Positions 8,145-18,161 of a stretch of 64,000 bases of DNA are shown one piece after another. The notes beneath the pieces are model-generated. The model saw nothing but the letters and a program-made list of their open reading frames with translations, was not told the origin of the DNA and made no database searches. The position numbers and the translations under genes were made by a program. The stretch's first letter is position 1. The number at the start of each line of letters is the position of its first letter. The stretch is from Ramlibacter agri (GTDB lineage Bacteria > Pseudomonadota > Gammaproteobacteria > Burkholderiales > Burkholderiaceae_C): contig NZ_JABBFX010000003.1 in NCBI RefSeq assembly GCF_012927085.1, positions 1 through 64,000 of the forward strand, given 5' to 3'.

Positions 8145-9038
8145 GTGTCAGACCCTCACCCTACGCGGCCTGCGCACGACAAGCAGGACAAGCAGGACAA
8201 GCGCACCTTCCTGCAAAAGGTCGCCGAGTTCATCCACCCGGGCCCGGACTCCACCGAGGAACTGATCGAAACGCTGGCGGACGCCGAGGACAACGAGGTC
8301 ATCGGCCCGGAGTCGCGCGTCATGCTCGAAGGCGTGATCCGGATGGCCGAGCTCACCGCCGGCGACGTCATGGTGGCAGCGCCGCGGATGGACCTGGTGG
8401 ACATCGATGCGCCTTACGAGGACATCCTCAACCTCGTCATCCATACGGCGCATTCGCGCTTCCCGGTCTACGAGCGCGACCGCGAGAACATCATCGGCAT
8501 CCTGATGGCCAAGGACCTGCTGAAGCTGCAGCGGTCGCCGGGTTTCAATCCGCGCCAACTGCTGCGGCCGGCGTCTTTCGTGCCGGAGAGCAAGGGCCTC
8601 AACGACCTGTTGCGGGAATTCCGCGGCAACCGCAACCACCTGGCCATCGTCATCGATGAATTCGGCCGCGTGGCGGGCCTCATCACCATCGAGGACGTGC
8701 TGGAGCAGATCGTCGGCGAGATCGAGGACGAGTTCGACATCGTCACCGACGAGGGCGACATCTTCGGCCTGGCCGATCGCACGTTCCGTGTGAGCGGAGA
8801 CACCTCCATCGACCGCGTCAACGAGGCCTTCAACGTCAGCATCGTGCCCACCGACGGCGAGCGCGCGTTCGACACCATCGGCGGCCTGATCGCCCACGAG
8901 ATGGGCCACGTGCCCAAGCGCGGGGAAGCCCTGGACCTCGCCGGACTGCGCTTCGTCGTGCTGCACACCAAGGGCGGCGCCGTGCGCTGGTTCAAGGTGA
9001 GCCCGGCCGAGCCAGCCACTGGCGGCAAGCCGGCTTGA
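8145..9038 (+). CDS. corC: CorC/YbeX-type CBS-pair transporter-associated protein
   Basis: About 297 residues. It has a tandem CBS pair (residues ~65-190; DVMVAAPRMDLVD and NHLAIVIDEFGRVAGLITIEDVLEQIVGEIEDEFD) and a C-terminal CorC_HlyC domain (FRVSGDTSIDRVNEAF...). The DUF21 membrane domain is absent, as in soluble CorC/YbeX. The family is linked to Mg/Co efflux and, for YbeX, ribosome maturation. It overlaps lnt by four bases, the conserved ybeX-lnt pairing. I prefer the GTG at 8145 (MSDPHPTRP), the usual family N-terminus; another GTG at 8118 is in frame. The N-terminus carries a DKQDKQDK repeat from three 9-base tandem units. Confidence 0.9.
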   Translation: MSDPHPTRPAHDKQDKQDKRTFLQKVAEFIHPGPDSTEELIETLADAEDNEVIGPESRVMLEGVIRMAELTAGDVMVAAPRMDLVDIDAPYEDILNLVIHTAHSRFPVYERDRENIIGILMAKDLLKLQRSPGFNPRQLLRPASFVPESKGLNDLLREFRGNRNHLAIVIDEFGRVAGLITIEDVLEQIVGEIEDEFDIVTDEGDIFGLADRTFRVSGDTSIDRVNEAFNVSIVPTDGERAFDTIGGLIAHEMGHVPKRGEALDLAGLRFVVLHTKGGAVRWFKVSPAEPATGGKPA

Positions 9039-10579
9039 TCCGCCGCCTGGCCAGTTCCGCCTTCCTGGGGCTCGCCTTGCTGGCTGGCCTCGCCCAGGCC
9101 TTTTCCATCGCCTCGCCCTGGAACGGGCAGCCGCAGTGGTGGCTGCAACTGCTTTCGCTCGCCGTGCTGGCCGGCCTCGTGCAGCGCCAGGCGACGCCTT
9201 GGCGCGCGGCGTTCGCCGGCTGGCTGTTCGCCATCGCCTGGCTGGCCGGCACCTTCTGGTGGCTGTTCATCTCCATGCACGTGTACGGCGGGCTGCCGTC
9301 CGTGCTGGCCGCCTTGGCGGTGCTCGCGCTGGCGGCTTTCCTCGGACTTTATTACGCCGCGACCTGTGGCGTGACGCGCTGGCTGGCGCCGTCCGGCGGC
9401 TGGCGCGCCACGGTGGTGTTTGCCGCCTGCTGGCTGGGCGCCGCGCTGATGCGCGCCACCTGGTTCACCGGTTTCCCATGGGGCGAGGGCGGCTACGCGC
9501 ACGTGGACGGGCCGCTGGCCTTCCTGGCGCCGTGGATCGGCGTGCATGGCATCACGGCCATCGCGGCAGGGCTCGCCGCATTGCTGTCGCTACTGGTGCG
9601 CGGCGAGGCTCGCGCCTCCTTGCGGCATTGGGTTGCCGTCGCCGTGGCCGCCGGCCTGCTGGCGGCCTGTAACGTGATCGCTCCGCGCATGGCCGCGCCG
9701 GCGCCAGACACGCCCGCGCTGCGCGTCGCCCTGCTGCAGGGGAACATCCCGCAGGACGAAAAATTCGAGACCGGCACCGGCGTGCCGCTGGCCCTGGGCT
9801 GGTACGCGGAAGCGGTGGCTTCGGCGCCGGCGCAACTGGTAGTCACGCCGGAAACGGCTGTTCCACTGTTGCCGGAGCAGCTGCCGGACGGCTACCTGGA
9901 CCAGCTGAAGGCCAGCCTGGCCGCCAACGGCCGCGCGGCGCTGGTCGGCATCCCGCTCGGCAACTTCGAGCAGGGCTACACCAACTCGGTGATCGGGCTG
10001 AAGCCGGGCGTTCCGGAGGCGGAGCGTTACCGCTACGACAAGCACCACCTGGTGCCCTTCGGCGAGTTCATCCCGCCTTTCTTCAAGTGGTTCACGCGGA
10101 TGATGAACATCCCGCTGGGCGACTTCAACCGCGGCGAGGTCGGGCAGCCCTCGTTCGAGTGGCAAGGCGAGCGGCTCGCGCCCAACATCTGCTACGAAGA
10201 CTTGTTCGGAGAGGAGCTCGGCGCGCGCTTCCGCGACGAGGCGCACTCGCCCACCATCTTCGTCAACGCCAGCAACATCGGCTGGTTCGGCAACACCATC
10301 GCCATCGACCAGCACCTGCAGATCAGCCGGATGCGGGCGCTGGAATTCGCCCGGCCGATGATCCGGGCCACCAACACGGGCGCCACGGTCATCATCGACA
10401 GCGCCGGCAACGTGACCCACGCCTTGCCGCGCCACACCCGCGGGGTGCTGCTGGGCGAGGTCCATGGCGGCCGCGCGCTGACGCCCTACGCCTGGTGGAT
10501 CGCCCGCCTCGGCCTGTGGCCCTTGTGGGCGCTGGCGCTCGGCATCCCAGCGCTGGCCTGGGCCCTGCGCCGGCGCTGA
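9035..10579 (+). CDS. lnt: apolipoprotein N-acyltransferase
   Basis: A 514-residue inner-membrane enzyme that adds the third acyl chain to lipoproteins. The N-terminal ~200 residues form several membrane helices. The C-terminal periplasmic nitrilase-like domain holds the Glu-Lys-Cys triad: Glu in VTPETAVPL, Lys in YDKHHLVPFGEF and Cys in APNICYEDLFGE. A last helix closes the protein. The start is TTG at 9035, within the four-base overlap TTGA with corC, so translation is probably coupled. Length and motif order are normal for the family. Confidence 0.96.
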   Translation: MIRRLASSAFLGLALLAGLAQAFSIASPWNGQPQWWLQLLSLAVLAGLVQRQATPWRAAFAGWLFAIAWLAGTFWWLFISMHVYGGLPSVLAALAVLALAAFLGLYYAATCGVTRWLAPSGGWRATVVFAACWLGAALMRATWFTGFPWGEGGYAHVDGPLAFLAPWIGVHGITAIAAGLAALLSLLVRGEARASLRHWVAVAVAAGLLAACNVIAPRMAAPAPDTPALRVALLQGNIPQDEKFETGTGVPLALGWYAEAVASAPAQLVVTPETAVPLLPEQLPDGYLDQLKASLAANGRAALVGIPLGNFEQGYTNSVIGLKPGVPEAERYRYDKHHLVPFGEFIPPFFKWFTRMMNIPLGDFNRGEVGQPSFEWQGERLAPNICYEDLFGEELGARFRDEAHSPTIFVNASNIGWFGNTIAIDQHLQISRMRALEFARPMIRATNTGATVIIDSAGNVTHALPRHTRGVLLGEVHGGRALTPYAWWIARLGLWPLWALALGIPALAWALRRR

Positions 10580-10669
10580 CGCGCGCCCTACAATCGACGG
10601 TTCCGCGGGCCGCCGGTCCGCGCCCGACAGCCTGAATCCGGGACCCGGCCACGCGCCGACCCGCAGCCT

Positions 10670-11575
<906 letters not shown>

Positions 11576-11578
11576 GCG

Positions 11579-13684
11579 ATGGCGAGCAAGAACCTCCTGG
11601 TCGAACTGTTTGTCGAGGAACTCCCGCCCAAGGCGCTGAAGAAGCTGGGCGAGTCCTTCGCTGTAGTGCTGCTGGAGCAGCTGAAGGCGCAAGGCCTGGC
11701 TTCCGGCGACTCCAAGCTGACTTCCTTCGCTTCGCCGCGCCGCCTGGCCGCGCACATCACCATCGTCGCGGGCCAGGCACCCGACAAGGCGGTGTCGCAG
11801 AAGCTGATGCCGGTGAGCGTGGGCCTGGATGCCAGCGGCAACGCCAGCCCGGCGCTGCTGAAGAAGCTGCAGGCGCTGGGCGCCGACGCGTCCGCCGTCC
11901 CCGGCCTGAAGAAGCAGATGGACGGCAAGGCCGAAGCGCTGTTCTACGACAGCAACGTCAAGGGCGCGACCCTGGCCGAAGGCCTGCAGAAGGCGCTGGC
12001 CGAGAGCATCGCCAGGCTACCCATTCCCAAGGTCATGACCTACCAGCTGCAGGACGGCTGGACCGACGTCAAGTTCGTGCGCCCGGCGCACGCGCTCGTC
12101 GCGCTGCACGGCAGCGAGGTGGTTCCGCTGCAGGCGCTGGGCCTGCACGCCGGCCGCCTCACGCAGGGCCACCGCTTCGAAGCCGCCAAGCCTTCGGTCA
12201 GCATCGCCGATGCCGACAGTTACGCGGCGACGCTGGAACGGGACGGCGCCGTCATCGCCAGCTTCGAAGCCCGCCGCGCCGACATCGTGCGCCAGCTGCA
12301 GGAAGCCGCGGCGCGTGTCGGCGGCGGCGTGCAGCCGATAGCCGACGAAGCGCTGCTGGACGAAGTGACCGCGCTGGTCGAGCGTCCCAACGTGCTGGTG
12401 TGCCAGTTCGAGGAGCAGTTCCTGCAGGTGCCGCAGGAATGCCTGATCCTCACGATGAAGGCCAACCAGAAGTACTTCCCGCTGCTGGACGCCAAAGGCA
12501 AGCTGACGAACAAGTTCCTGGTGGTGAGCAACATCCGCCCGCAGGATCCGTCCGCCGTCGTCGGCGGCAACGAGCGCGTTGTGCGCCCGCGCCTGGCAGA
12601 CGCCAAGTTCTTCTTCGACCAGGACCGCAAGAAGACGCTGGAGTCGCGCGTCCCCGGCCTGGCGAAGGTCGTGTACCACAACAAGCTGGGCACGCAGGGC
12701 GAGCGCATCGACCGCGTGCGCGCCATCGCCAAGGTGATCGGCGCGCAACTGGGCAGCGACCAGCTCGCGCATCAAGCGGATGTCGCGGCCAAGCTGGCCA
12801 AGGCCGACCTGCTGACCGACATGGTGGGCGAGTTCCCCGAGCTGCAGGGCATCATGGGCGGCTACTACGCCCGCCACGACCAGTTGGGCGACGACGTCGC
12901 GATCGCCATCGAGGACCACTACCGTCCGCGCTTCGCCGGCGACGAATTGCCGCGCAACCAGCTGGGCGTCGTCGTGGCGCTGGCCGACAAGCTGGAGACG
13001 CTGGCGGGCCTGTTCGCCATCGGCCAGCTGCCCACCGGCGACAAGGACCCGTTCGCGCTGCGCCGCCATGCCCTGGGCATCGTGCGCATGCTGATGGAAA
13101 AGGACCTGCCGCTGAACCTGGGCGACCTGGTCACCGAGGCGCTGGGCCTGTTCCCGCAGGCGACGCCGGAGACCGCGGAGCAGCTGGCCAACTTCATCTA
13201 CGAGCGCCTGGCCGGCATGCTGCGCGAGCAGGGCTACAGCGCGCAGGAAGTGGACGCCGTGCTGGCGTTGCGTCCGCAGCGCCTGGGCGACGTCGCCAAG
13301 CGCCTGGCGGCGGTGCGTGCTTTCGCTGCGCTGCCGGAAGCGCCGGCACTGGCGGCTGCCAACAAGCGCATCGGCAACATCCTGAAGAAGGCCGAAAAGG
13401 CCGACGCGCATGTCAGCGACAAGCTGTTGCAGGAAGACGCCGAGAAGGCGCTCTACGCCGCCACGCAGCAGATCGCGCCGCAGGCCCGCAGCCAGTTCGA
13501 AGCCGGCGACTATACGGCCTCGCTGCAGACGCTGGCTGCGCTGCGTGGCCCGGTGGACGCCTTCTTCGACGGCGTGATGGTGAACGCGGAGCAGACCGAC
13601 CTGCGCTTGAACCGTCTCGGCCTGCTTGCTACCCTGCACGAGGCGATGAACCGCGTCGCCGATTTGTCCAGGCTCGCGTCATGA
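11579..13684 (+). CDS. glyS: glycine-tRNA ligase beta subunit
   Basis: A 701-residue subunit that binds tRNA-Gly and completes the GlyQS enzyme. The N-terminus NLLVELFVEELPPKALKKL, the central PQECLILTMKANQKYFPL block, and the HD-like region (KADLLTDMVGEFPELQGIMG) are typical. The C-terminal part is an anticodon-binding domain (LRGPVDAFFDGVMV). Length is normal for beta subunits. Its stop overlaps the gmhB start by four bases (ATGA). Confidence 0.98.
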   Translation: MASKNLLVELFVEELPPKALKKLGESFAVVLLEQLKAQGLASGDSKLTSFASPRRLAAHITIVAGQAPDKAVSQKLMPVSVGLDASGNASPALLKKLQALGADASAVPGLKKQMDGKAEALFYDSNVKGATLAEGLQKALAESIARLPIPKVMTYQLQDGWTDVKFVRPAHALVALHGSEVVPLQALGLHAGRLTQGHRFEAAKPSVSIADADSYAATLERDGAVIASFEARRADIVRQLQEAAARVGGGVQPIADEALLDEVTALVERPNVLVCQFEEQFLQVPQECLILTMKANQKYFPLLDAKGKLTNKFLVVSNIRPQDPSAVVGGNERVVRPRLADAKFFFDQDRKKTLESRVPGLAKVVYHNKLGTQGERIDRVRAIAKVIGAQLGSDQLAHQADVAAKLAKADLLTDMVGEFPELQGIMGGYYARHDQLGDDVAIAIEDHYRPRFAGDELPRNQLGVVVALADKLETLAGLFAIGQLPTGDKDPFALRRHALGIVRMLMEKDLPLNLGDLVTEALGLFPQATPETAEQLANFIYERLAGMLREQGYSAQEVDAVLALRPQRLGDVAKRLAAVRAFAALPEAPALAAANKRIGNILKKAEKADAHVSDKLLQEDAEKALYAATQQIAPQARSQFEAGDYTASLQTLAALRGPVDAFFDGVMVNAEQTDLRLNRLGLLATLHEAMNRVADLSRLAS

Positions 13685-14280
13685 AGCTCGTCATCCTCGA
13701 TCGCGACGGCACCATCAACGTCGACAGCGACGAGTACATCAAGACGCCCGAGGAGTGGGTGCCGATCCCCGGCGCGCTGGAGGCGATCGCGCGCCTGAAC
13801 CACGCGGGCTGGCACGTGGCGATCGCGTCCAACCAGTCCGGCCTCGGCCGCGGCCTGTTCGACGTGGCTTCGCTCAATGCCATCCACGGCAAGATGCACA
13901 AGATGCTGGCCGTGCTCGGCGGCCGCGTCGATGCCGTCTTCTACTGCCCGCACAGCCCCGACGAGGGCTGCCAGTGCCGCAAGCCGCTGCCCGGCCTGTT
14001 CGAGCAGATCGGCGAGCGCTTCGGCGTCGACCTGAAAACGGTGCCCGTCGTGGGCGATACGGCGCGCGACCTGGTCGCCGGCGCCACCGTCGGCTGCCAG
14101 CCGCACCTGGTGCTCACCGGCAAGGCCGAAGCGCTGCGTGACAAGCCGCTGCCGTCCGGCGTGTATCCGGACAACACCATGGCGCACAAGGACCTCGCCG
14201 CCTTCGCCGACTGGCTGATCGCGCGCGCACCGGCGCCGCGCCCGGTGGTCGGCGCCGCACCGGAGGACGTGGCGCGATGA
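13681..14280 (+). CDS. gmhB: D-glycero-beta-D-manno-heptose 1,7-bisphosphate 7-phosphatase
   Basis: A 199-residue HAD-superfamily phosphatase. The first motif is ILDRDGTINVD (nucleophile Asp and +2 Asp), then SNQSGLGRG. The zinc-binding loop YCPHSPDEGCQCRKP distinguishes GmhB, and VVGDTARDL is the last HAD motif. It removes the 7-phosphate during ADP-heptose synthesis for LPS. Four-base overlaps with glyS and plsC suggest co-translation with membrane biogenesis genes. A histidinol-phosphatase role is possible but less likely here. Confidence 0.9.
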   Translation: MKLVILDRDGTINVDSDEYIKTPEEWVPIPGALEAIARLNHAGWHVAIASNQSGLGRGLFDVASLNAIHGKMHKMLAVLGGRVDAVFYCPHSPDEGCQCRKPLPGLFEQIGERFGVDLKTVPVVGDTARDLVAGATVGCQPHLVLTGKAEALRDKPLPSGVYPDNTMAHKDLAAFADWLIARAPAPRPVVGAAPEDVAR

Positions 14281-15050
14281 GCTTCCTGCGCTCCTTCATC
14301 CACGCCTTGTGGATGCTGGTGACCGTGATCCCCTGGGCGATCATCATGATCGTGGCTTCGCCCTTCCGCAGCGGCGTGGCCATGTACGGCATGGCGCAGA
14401 CGTGGCTGGGCTGGGCGATCCATGGCTTGCGCGTCATCTGCGGCGTGCGCTGGCGCGTGCAGGGCATGGAGAACCTGCCGCAAGGCGAGACCAGCCCCGC
14501 CATCCTGCTGGTGAAGCACCAGTCGACGATGGAAACCTTCCTGATGCCGCTGCTGATGCCGCATCCGCTGGCCTACGTGTTCAAGAAGGAACTGCTGTCG
14601 GTGCCCTTCTTCGGCTGGGCGATGGGCAAGCTGGACATGATCCACATCGACCGCAGCCTGCGCACGCAGGCCTTCAACAAGGTCGTGGAGCAGGGCAAGC
14701 GGCTGCTGGCGCAAGGGATCTGGGTGATCATGTTCCCGGAGGGCACGCGCATTCCGCGCGGCCAGGCCGGCCAGTACAAGTCCGGAGGCACACGGCTCGC
14801 GGTGGCCACCGGCGCGCCGGTGATCCCCGTGGCCGTGGCGTCCGGCCGCTGCTGGCCGCGCAAGTCCTTCGTCAAGTATCCGGGCGTCGTCGAGGTTTCC
14901 ATCGGCAAGCCGATCCCGAGCGAAGGCCGCAGCGCGGACGAACTGATGCGCGAAGTGGAAGCCTGGATCGAAGGCGAGATGCGCCGGCTGGATCCGGAAG
15001 CCTACGCGCACGAGAAAAATAACCCGGTGGCGTCCTCGGCCCAGGTTTGA
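14277..15050 (+). CDS. plsC: 1-acyl-sn-glycerol-3-phosphate acyltransferase
   Basis: A 257-residue membrane acyltransferase converting lysophosphatidic acid to phosphatidic acid. A hydrophobic N-terminal helix (LWMLVTVIPWAIIMIVAS) anchors it. The HX4D/E acyltransferase motif appears as KHQSTMETF, then the substrate-binding FPEGTRIPRG block and the VIPVAVASG block. The motif has Glu instead of Asp, which I believe is common in betaproteobacterial PlsC. The start overlaps gmhB by four bases. Confidence 0.92.
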   Translation: MSFLRSFIHALWMLVTVIPWAIIMIVASPFRSGVAMYGMAQTWLGWAIHGLRVICGVRWRVQGMENLPQGETSPAILLVKHQSTMETFLMPLLMPHPLAYVFKKELLSVPFFGWAMGKLDMIHIDRSLRTQAFNKVVEQGKRLLAQGIWVIMFPEGTRIPRGQAGQYKSGGTRLAVATGAPVIPVAVASGRCWPRKSFVKYPGVVEVSIGKPIPSEGRSADELMREVEAWIEGEMRRLDPEAYAHEKNNPVASSAQV

Positions 15051-15091
15051 GCGGCTGGCGCGCGCTGCCGCGCCCCGTAAAATCGCGGCCC

Positions 15092-15988
15092 ATGCAATCG
15101 CCGTTTCAGCTCATTCTCGACCTGTTCGACGAGCCGAAACCGAAGCAGCCGCCCCCGCCGCGCCCGGCGCCTCCCGTTCCCGTCTACACCGGCCCGCCGG
15201 CGGAGCCGCTGGCAAGCGTGCTCACGCCGGAGGCCTTCCGCCACCCCGACGCCAACCGCGAAGCGCTGCTCGGCGAGGTGCTGGTGGCCTACGAATTCCG
15301 GCGCGTCAAGCGCAAGACCATCGGCTTCGTCGTCGGCCCCGAAGGCCTGGTGGTGAGCGCCCCGCGCTGGGTGCCGCTCGGTGAAGTCGACCTGGCGGTG
15401 AAGAACAAGGCGCGCTGGATCGTCACCAAGCTCGAGGCCGCGCGCGAGCGCCTGGCCAGGCTGGAAGCCGCCCGCATCGAATGGAAGGACGGCGCCAGCC
15501 TGCCCTTCCTGGGCGAGCCACTGATCGTCGTGCTCGATCCGCGCCAGGACGCCGGCGGCCTGCTGAAGACCGACAACACCACGCTGCCTGGCGTGGCCCG
15601 CCGCACGCTGCACATCGGGCTGCCGCAAAGCGCGCAGCCCTCGCAGATCCGCGACGCGGTGCAGGCCTGGCTGATGCGGCAGGCGAAGAAGCTGTTCGCC
15701 GAACGCCTGGACCACTACGCGCCGCAGCTGGGCGTGCAATGGCGCAAGCTCACCCTCACCAGCGCCGGCACGCTGTGGGGCACCGCCCACAGCGACGGCG
15801 CGATCCGCCTCAACTGGCGCCTGATCCACTTCGGCCTGCCGGTGATCGACTACGTGGTCGCCCACGAACTGAGCCACCTGCGGGTCATGGACCACAGCCC
15901 GCGCTTCTGGGAGACCGTGAAGTCGGTCGTCCCCAATTACTCCGAACTGCGCGGCAAGCTGAAGGACGAGGCGCTGCCGGCCTGGTGA
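15092..15988 (+). CDS. YgjP-like (M48/SprT-related) metallopeptidase domain protein
   Basis: A 298-residue protein of the DUF45/YgjP family. The zinc-peptidase motif is VAHELSHLRVMDHSPRFW (HExxH with a downstream His). The central LTSAGTLWGTAHSDGAIRLNWRLIH stretch is characteristic. The first ~45 residues are proline-rich. The physiological substrate is not known for the family. The start at 15092 has no Shine-Dalgarno sequence, and a TAAAAT hexamer sits at 15078-15083, so its message may be leaderless; an earlier in-frame ATG at 15047 would overlap plsC. Confidence 0.85.
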   Translation: MQSPFQLILDLFDEPKPKQPPPPRPAPPVPVYTGPPAEPLASVLTPEAFRHPDANREALLGEVLVAYEFRRVKRKTIGFVVGPEGLVVSAPRWVPLGEVDLAVKNKARWIVTKLEAARERLARLEAARIEWKDGASLPFLGEPLIVVLDPRQDAGGLLKTDNTTLPGVARRTLHIGLPQSAQPSQIRDAVQAWLMRQAKKLFAERLDHYAPQLGVQWRKLTLTSAGTLWGTAHSDGAIRLNWRLIHFGLPVIDYVVAHELSHLRVMDHSPRFWETVKSVVPNYSELRGKLKDEALPAW

Positions 15989-15990
15989 CA

Positions 15991-16019
15991 TTGACGTTGA
16001 CGTAAACGTCAGATGTAAT
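15991..16019 (+). promoter_or_regulatory. liuR promoter with MerR-type operator
   Basis: TTGACG (15991-15996) and TGTAAT (16014-16019) form a -35/-10 pair with 17-base spacing. The spacer is filled by a near-perfect dyad, TGACGTTGACGTAAACGTCA (15992-16011), one mismatch from the perfect copy at 16446-16465. MerR-family regulators typically bind dyads between the -35 and -10 elements, so this is the likely autoregulatory site of the next gene. Confidence 0.75.
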
Positions 16020-16030
16020 CGGCGCCAACC

Positions 16031-16444
16031 ATGGCCGCCAACCTCCAGACCGTTACCTACAGCATCAGCGACCTCGCGCGCGAGTTCGACCTCACCACGC
16101 GCGCCATCCGCTTCTACGAGGACATGGGCCTGCTGCAGCCGGAACGGTCCGGCCCGGGCGGGCGCAACCGCGTCTACAGCCCGCGCGACCGCACCCGGCT
16201 GAAGCTGACCCTGCGCGCCAAGCGCCTCGGCCTCTCCCTGACGGAGGCCAAGGACATCATCGACATGTACGACAGCCCGCGCGACACCGGTCCGCAGCTG
16301 CGTAAGTTCCTCACCGTGCTGGCCGCGCACCGCCAGCAGCTGGAGGAACAGATGGCCGAGCTCCAGGCCAACCTGGACGAAGTCCGGACCCACGAAAGGG
16401 AGGCCAAGGCCCTGCTGGCCAAGGCGGACAAGGCCAAGGCATAA
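16031..16444 (+). CDS. liuR: MerR-family regulator, LiuR type
   Basis: A 137-residue regulator. An N-terminal MerR HTH (YSISDLAREFDLTTRAIRFYEDMGLLQPER) is followed by wing residues GRNRVYSPRDR and a long dimerisation coiled coil. It lacks the cysteines of metal-sensing MerR proteins. The sequence and its position before isovaleryl-CoA dehydrogenase fit LiuR, the branched-chain amino acid catabolism regulator. Matching 20-base dyads lie in its own promoter and directly after its stop codon, so it probably controls itself and the downstream block. The effector is unproven, probably a leucine-degradation acyl-CoA. Confidence 0.85.
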   Translation: MAANLQTVTYSISDLAREFDLTTRAIRFYEDMGLLQPERSGPGGRNRVYSPRDRTRLKLTLRAKRLGLSLTEAKDIIDMYDSPRDTGPQLRKFLTVLAAHRQQLEEQMAELQANLDEVRTHEREAKALLAKADKAKA

Positions 16445-16466
16445 TTGACGTTTACGTAAACGTCAA
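16445..16466 (+). promoter_or_regulatory. perfect 22-base LiuR-type palindrome
   Basis: The core TGACGTTTACGTAAACGTCA at 16446-16465 is a perfect inverted repeat, extended by T and A at each end. It starts one base after the liuR stop codon and ends 13 bases before the thioesterase ATG (GGAGG at 16471-16475). CATAAT at 16440-16445 may be a -10 element, which would place the palindrome at the transcription start, a repressor-like position. No good -35 is visible. Confidence 0.7.
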
Positions 16467-16479
16467 TCCCGGAGGCCCC

Positions 16480-16938
16480 ATGGATGCCAGCCGCTTCGAG
16501 CCCGCCGACGCTGCCTTTGCCCAGCGGGTGCGCGCCAGCTTCGACCGCCAGGCCGCCATGGCGACCATCGGCGCTTCGCTGGCGCTGGTCGAACCCGGGA
16601 AGGTCTTCATCGAGCTGCCCTACGACCCGAAGCTGGCCCAGCAGCACGGCTTCCTGCACGCCGGCATGGTTGCCACCGCGCTCGACTCGGCCTGCGGCTA
16701 TGCCGGCTTCAGCCTGATGGCGGCGGACGCCGCCGTGCTCACCATCGAATTCAAGATCAACCTGCTGGCGCCCGCCGAGGGCGAGCGTTTCCGCATGGAA
16801 GGCCTGGTGCTGAAGCCCGGGCGCACGATCACCGTCACCGAAGGCCGCGCCTATGCGATCGCGGCCGGACGCGAGAAACTGGTCGCGACGATGGGGGCCA
16901 CGCTGATGGCCGTCACCGGCCGCGGCATCCAGCACTGA
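16480..16938 (+). CDS. PaaI-type hotdog-fold thioesterase
   Basis: A 152-residue single hotdog-domain protein. The signature [18 protein letters not shown] matches the PaaI/YigI family, with an Asp in the active-site helix, and [20 protein letters not shown] forms the central strands. It probably hydrolyses small or aromatic acyl-CoA thioesters, perhaps relieving CoA trapping during leucine catabolism. It has a clear GGAGG Shine-Dalgarno sequence and is the first gene after the second LiuR-type palindrome. The downstream dehydrogenase starts 17 bases after its stop. Confidence 0.85.
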   Translation: MDASRFEPADAAFAQRVRASFDRQAAMATIGASLALVEPGKVFIELPYDPKLAQQHGFLHAGMVATALDSACGYAGFSLMAADAAVLTIEFKINLLAPAEGERFRMEGLVLKPGRTITVTEGRAYAIAAGREKLVATMGATLMAVTGRGIQH

Positions 16939-16955
16939 ACCCAAGGAGACCCGAC

Positions 16956-18134
16956 ATGCAAATCCACGGCCTGAACTTCGGCCTCGGCGAGGACCTCGAG
17001 GCGCTGCGCGACGCGGTGCATGCCTTTGCCCAGAGCGAGATCGCCCCGCGTGCCGCGGAAATCGACCGCAGCGACCAGTTCCCCATGGACCTGTGGCGCA
17101 AGATGGGCGAGCTGGGCGTGCTGGGCATCACCGTGCCGGAGGAATACGGCGGCGCCAACATGGGCTACGTTGCGCACATGCTGGCGATGGAGGAGATCTC
17201 GCGCGCGTCCGCCTCGGTGGGCCTGTCGTACGGCGCACACAGCAACCTGTGCGTCAACCAGATCAAGCGCAACGGCAGCGAAGCGCAGAAGAAGAAGTAC
17301 CTGCCGAAGCTGATTTCCGGCGAGCACGTAGGCGCGCTCGCGATGAGCGAGCCCGGTGCCGGCAGCGACGTCATCTCGATGAAGCTGCGCGCCGAGGACA
17401 AGGGCGGCTACTACGTGCTGAACGGCAGCAAGTTCTGGATCACCAACGGCCCCGACGCCGACACGCTGGTGGTCTACGCCAAGACCGAGCCCGAGCTGGG
17501 CGCTCGCGGCGTCACCGCCTTCCTGATCGAGAAGGACATGAAGGGCTTCTCCATCGCGCAGAAGCTCGACAAGCTGGGCATGCGCGGCAGCCACACCGGC
17601 GAGCTGGTGTTCCAGAACGTCGAAGTGCCGGCGGAGAACGTGCTCGGTTCGCTGAACGGCGGCGCGAAGGTGCTGATGAGCGGCCTCGACTACGAGCGCG
17701 CGGTGCTCGCGGCCGGCCCCATCGGCATCATGCAGTCGGTGATGGACAACGTGATCCCGTACGTCCACGACCGCAAGCAGTTCGGCCAGAGCATCGGCGA
17801 GTTCCAGCTGATCCAGGGCAAGATGGCCGACATGTACACGGTGCTGCAGGCGGCGCGCGCCTTCTGCTACACGGTGGGCAAGAACCTGGACATGCTGGGC
17901 ACCGAGCACGTGCGCCAGGTGCGCAAGGACTGCGCTTCCGTCATCCTCTACTGCGCCGAGAAGGCCACCTGGATGGCCGGCGAGGGCATCCAGATCTACG
18001 GCGGCAACGGCTACATCAACGAATTCCCGCTGGGCCGCCTGTGGCGCGACGCCAAGCTCTACGAGATCGGCGCCGGCACCAGCGAGATCCGCCGCATGCT
18101 GATCGGGCGCGAGCTGTTCGCCGAGACGATGTGA
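16956..18134 (+). CDS. liuA: isovaleryl-CoA dehydrogenase
   Basis: A 392-residue flavin acyl-CoA dehydrogenase. It oxidises isovaleryl-CoA to 3-methylcrotonyl-CoA in leucine degradation, passing electrons to ETF. The catalytic base is the IVD-type glutamate in [15 protein letters not shown] (E247). At the alternative position used by short/medium-chain enzymes the residue is Ala (A373 in [11 protein letters not shown]), which supports IVD over a general enzyme. FAD-binding signature [13 protein letters not shown] and [16 protein letters not shown] are present. An AAGGAG sequence precedes the ATG. The methylcrotonyl-CoA carboxylase genes of the pathway are not in this window. Confidence 0.95.
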   Translation: MQIHGLNFGLGEDLEALRDAVHAFAQSEIAPRAAEIDRSDQFPMDLWRKMGELGVLGITVPEEYGGANMGYVAHMLAMEEISRASASVGLSYGAHSNLCVNQIKRNGSEAQKKKYLPKLISGEHVGALAMSEPGAGSDVISMKLRAEDKGGYYVLNGSKFWITNGPDADTLVVYAKTEPELGARGVTAFLIEKDMKGFSIAQKLDKLGMRGSHTGELVFQNVEVPAENVLGSLNGGAKVLMSGLDYERAVLAAGPIGIMQSVMDNVIPYVHDRKQFGQSIGEFQLIQGKMADMYTVLQAARAFCYTVGKNLDMLGTEHVRQVRKDCASVILYCAEKATWMAGEGIQIYGGNGYINEFPLGRLWRDAKLYEIGAGTSEIRRMLIGRELFAETM

Positions 18135-18161
18135 TGGCCGCGCACGCGCGACAATAGCTCC

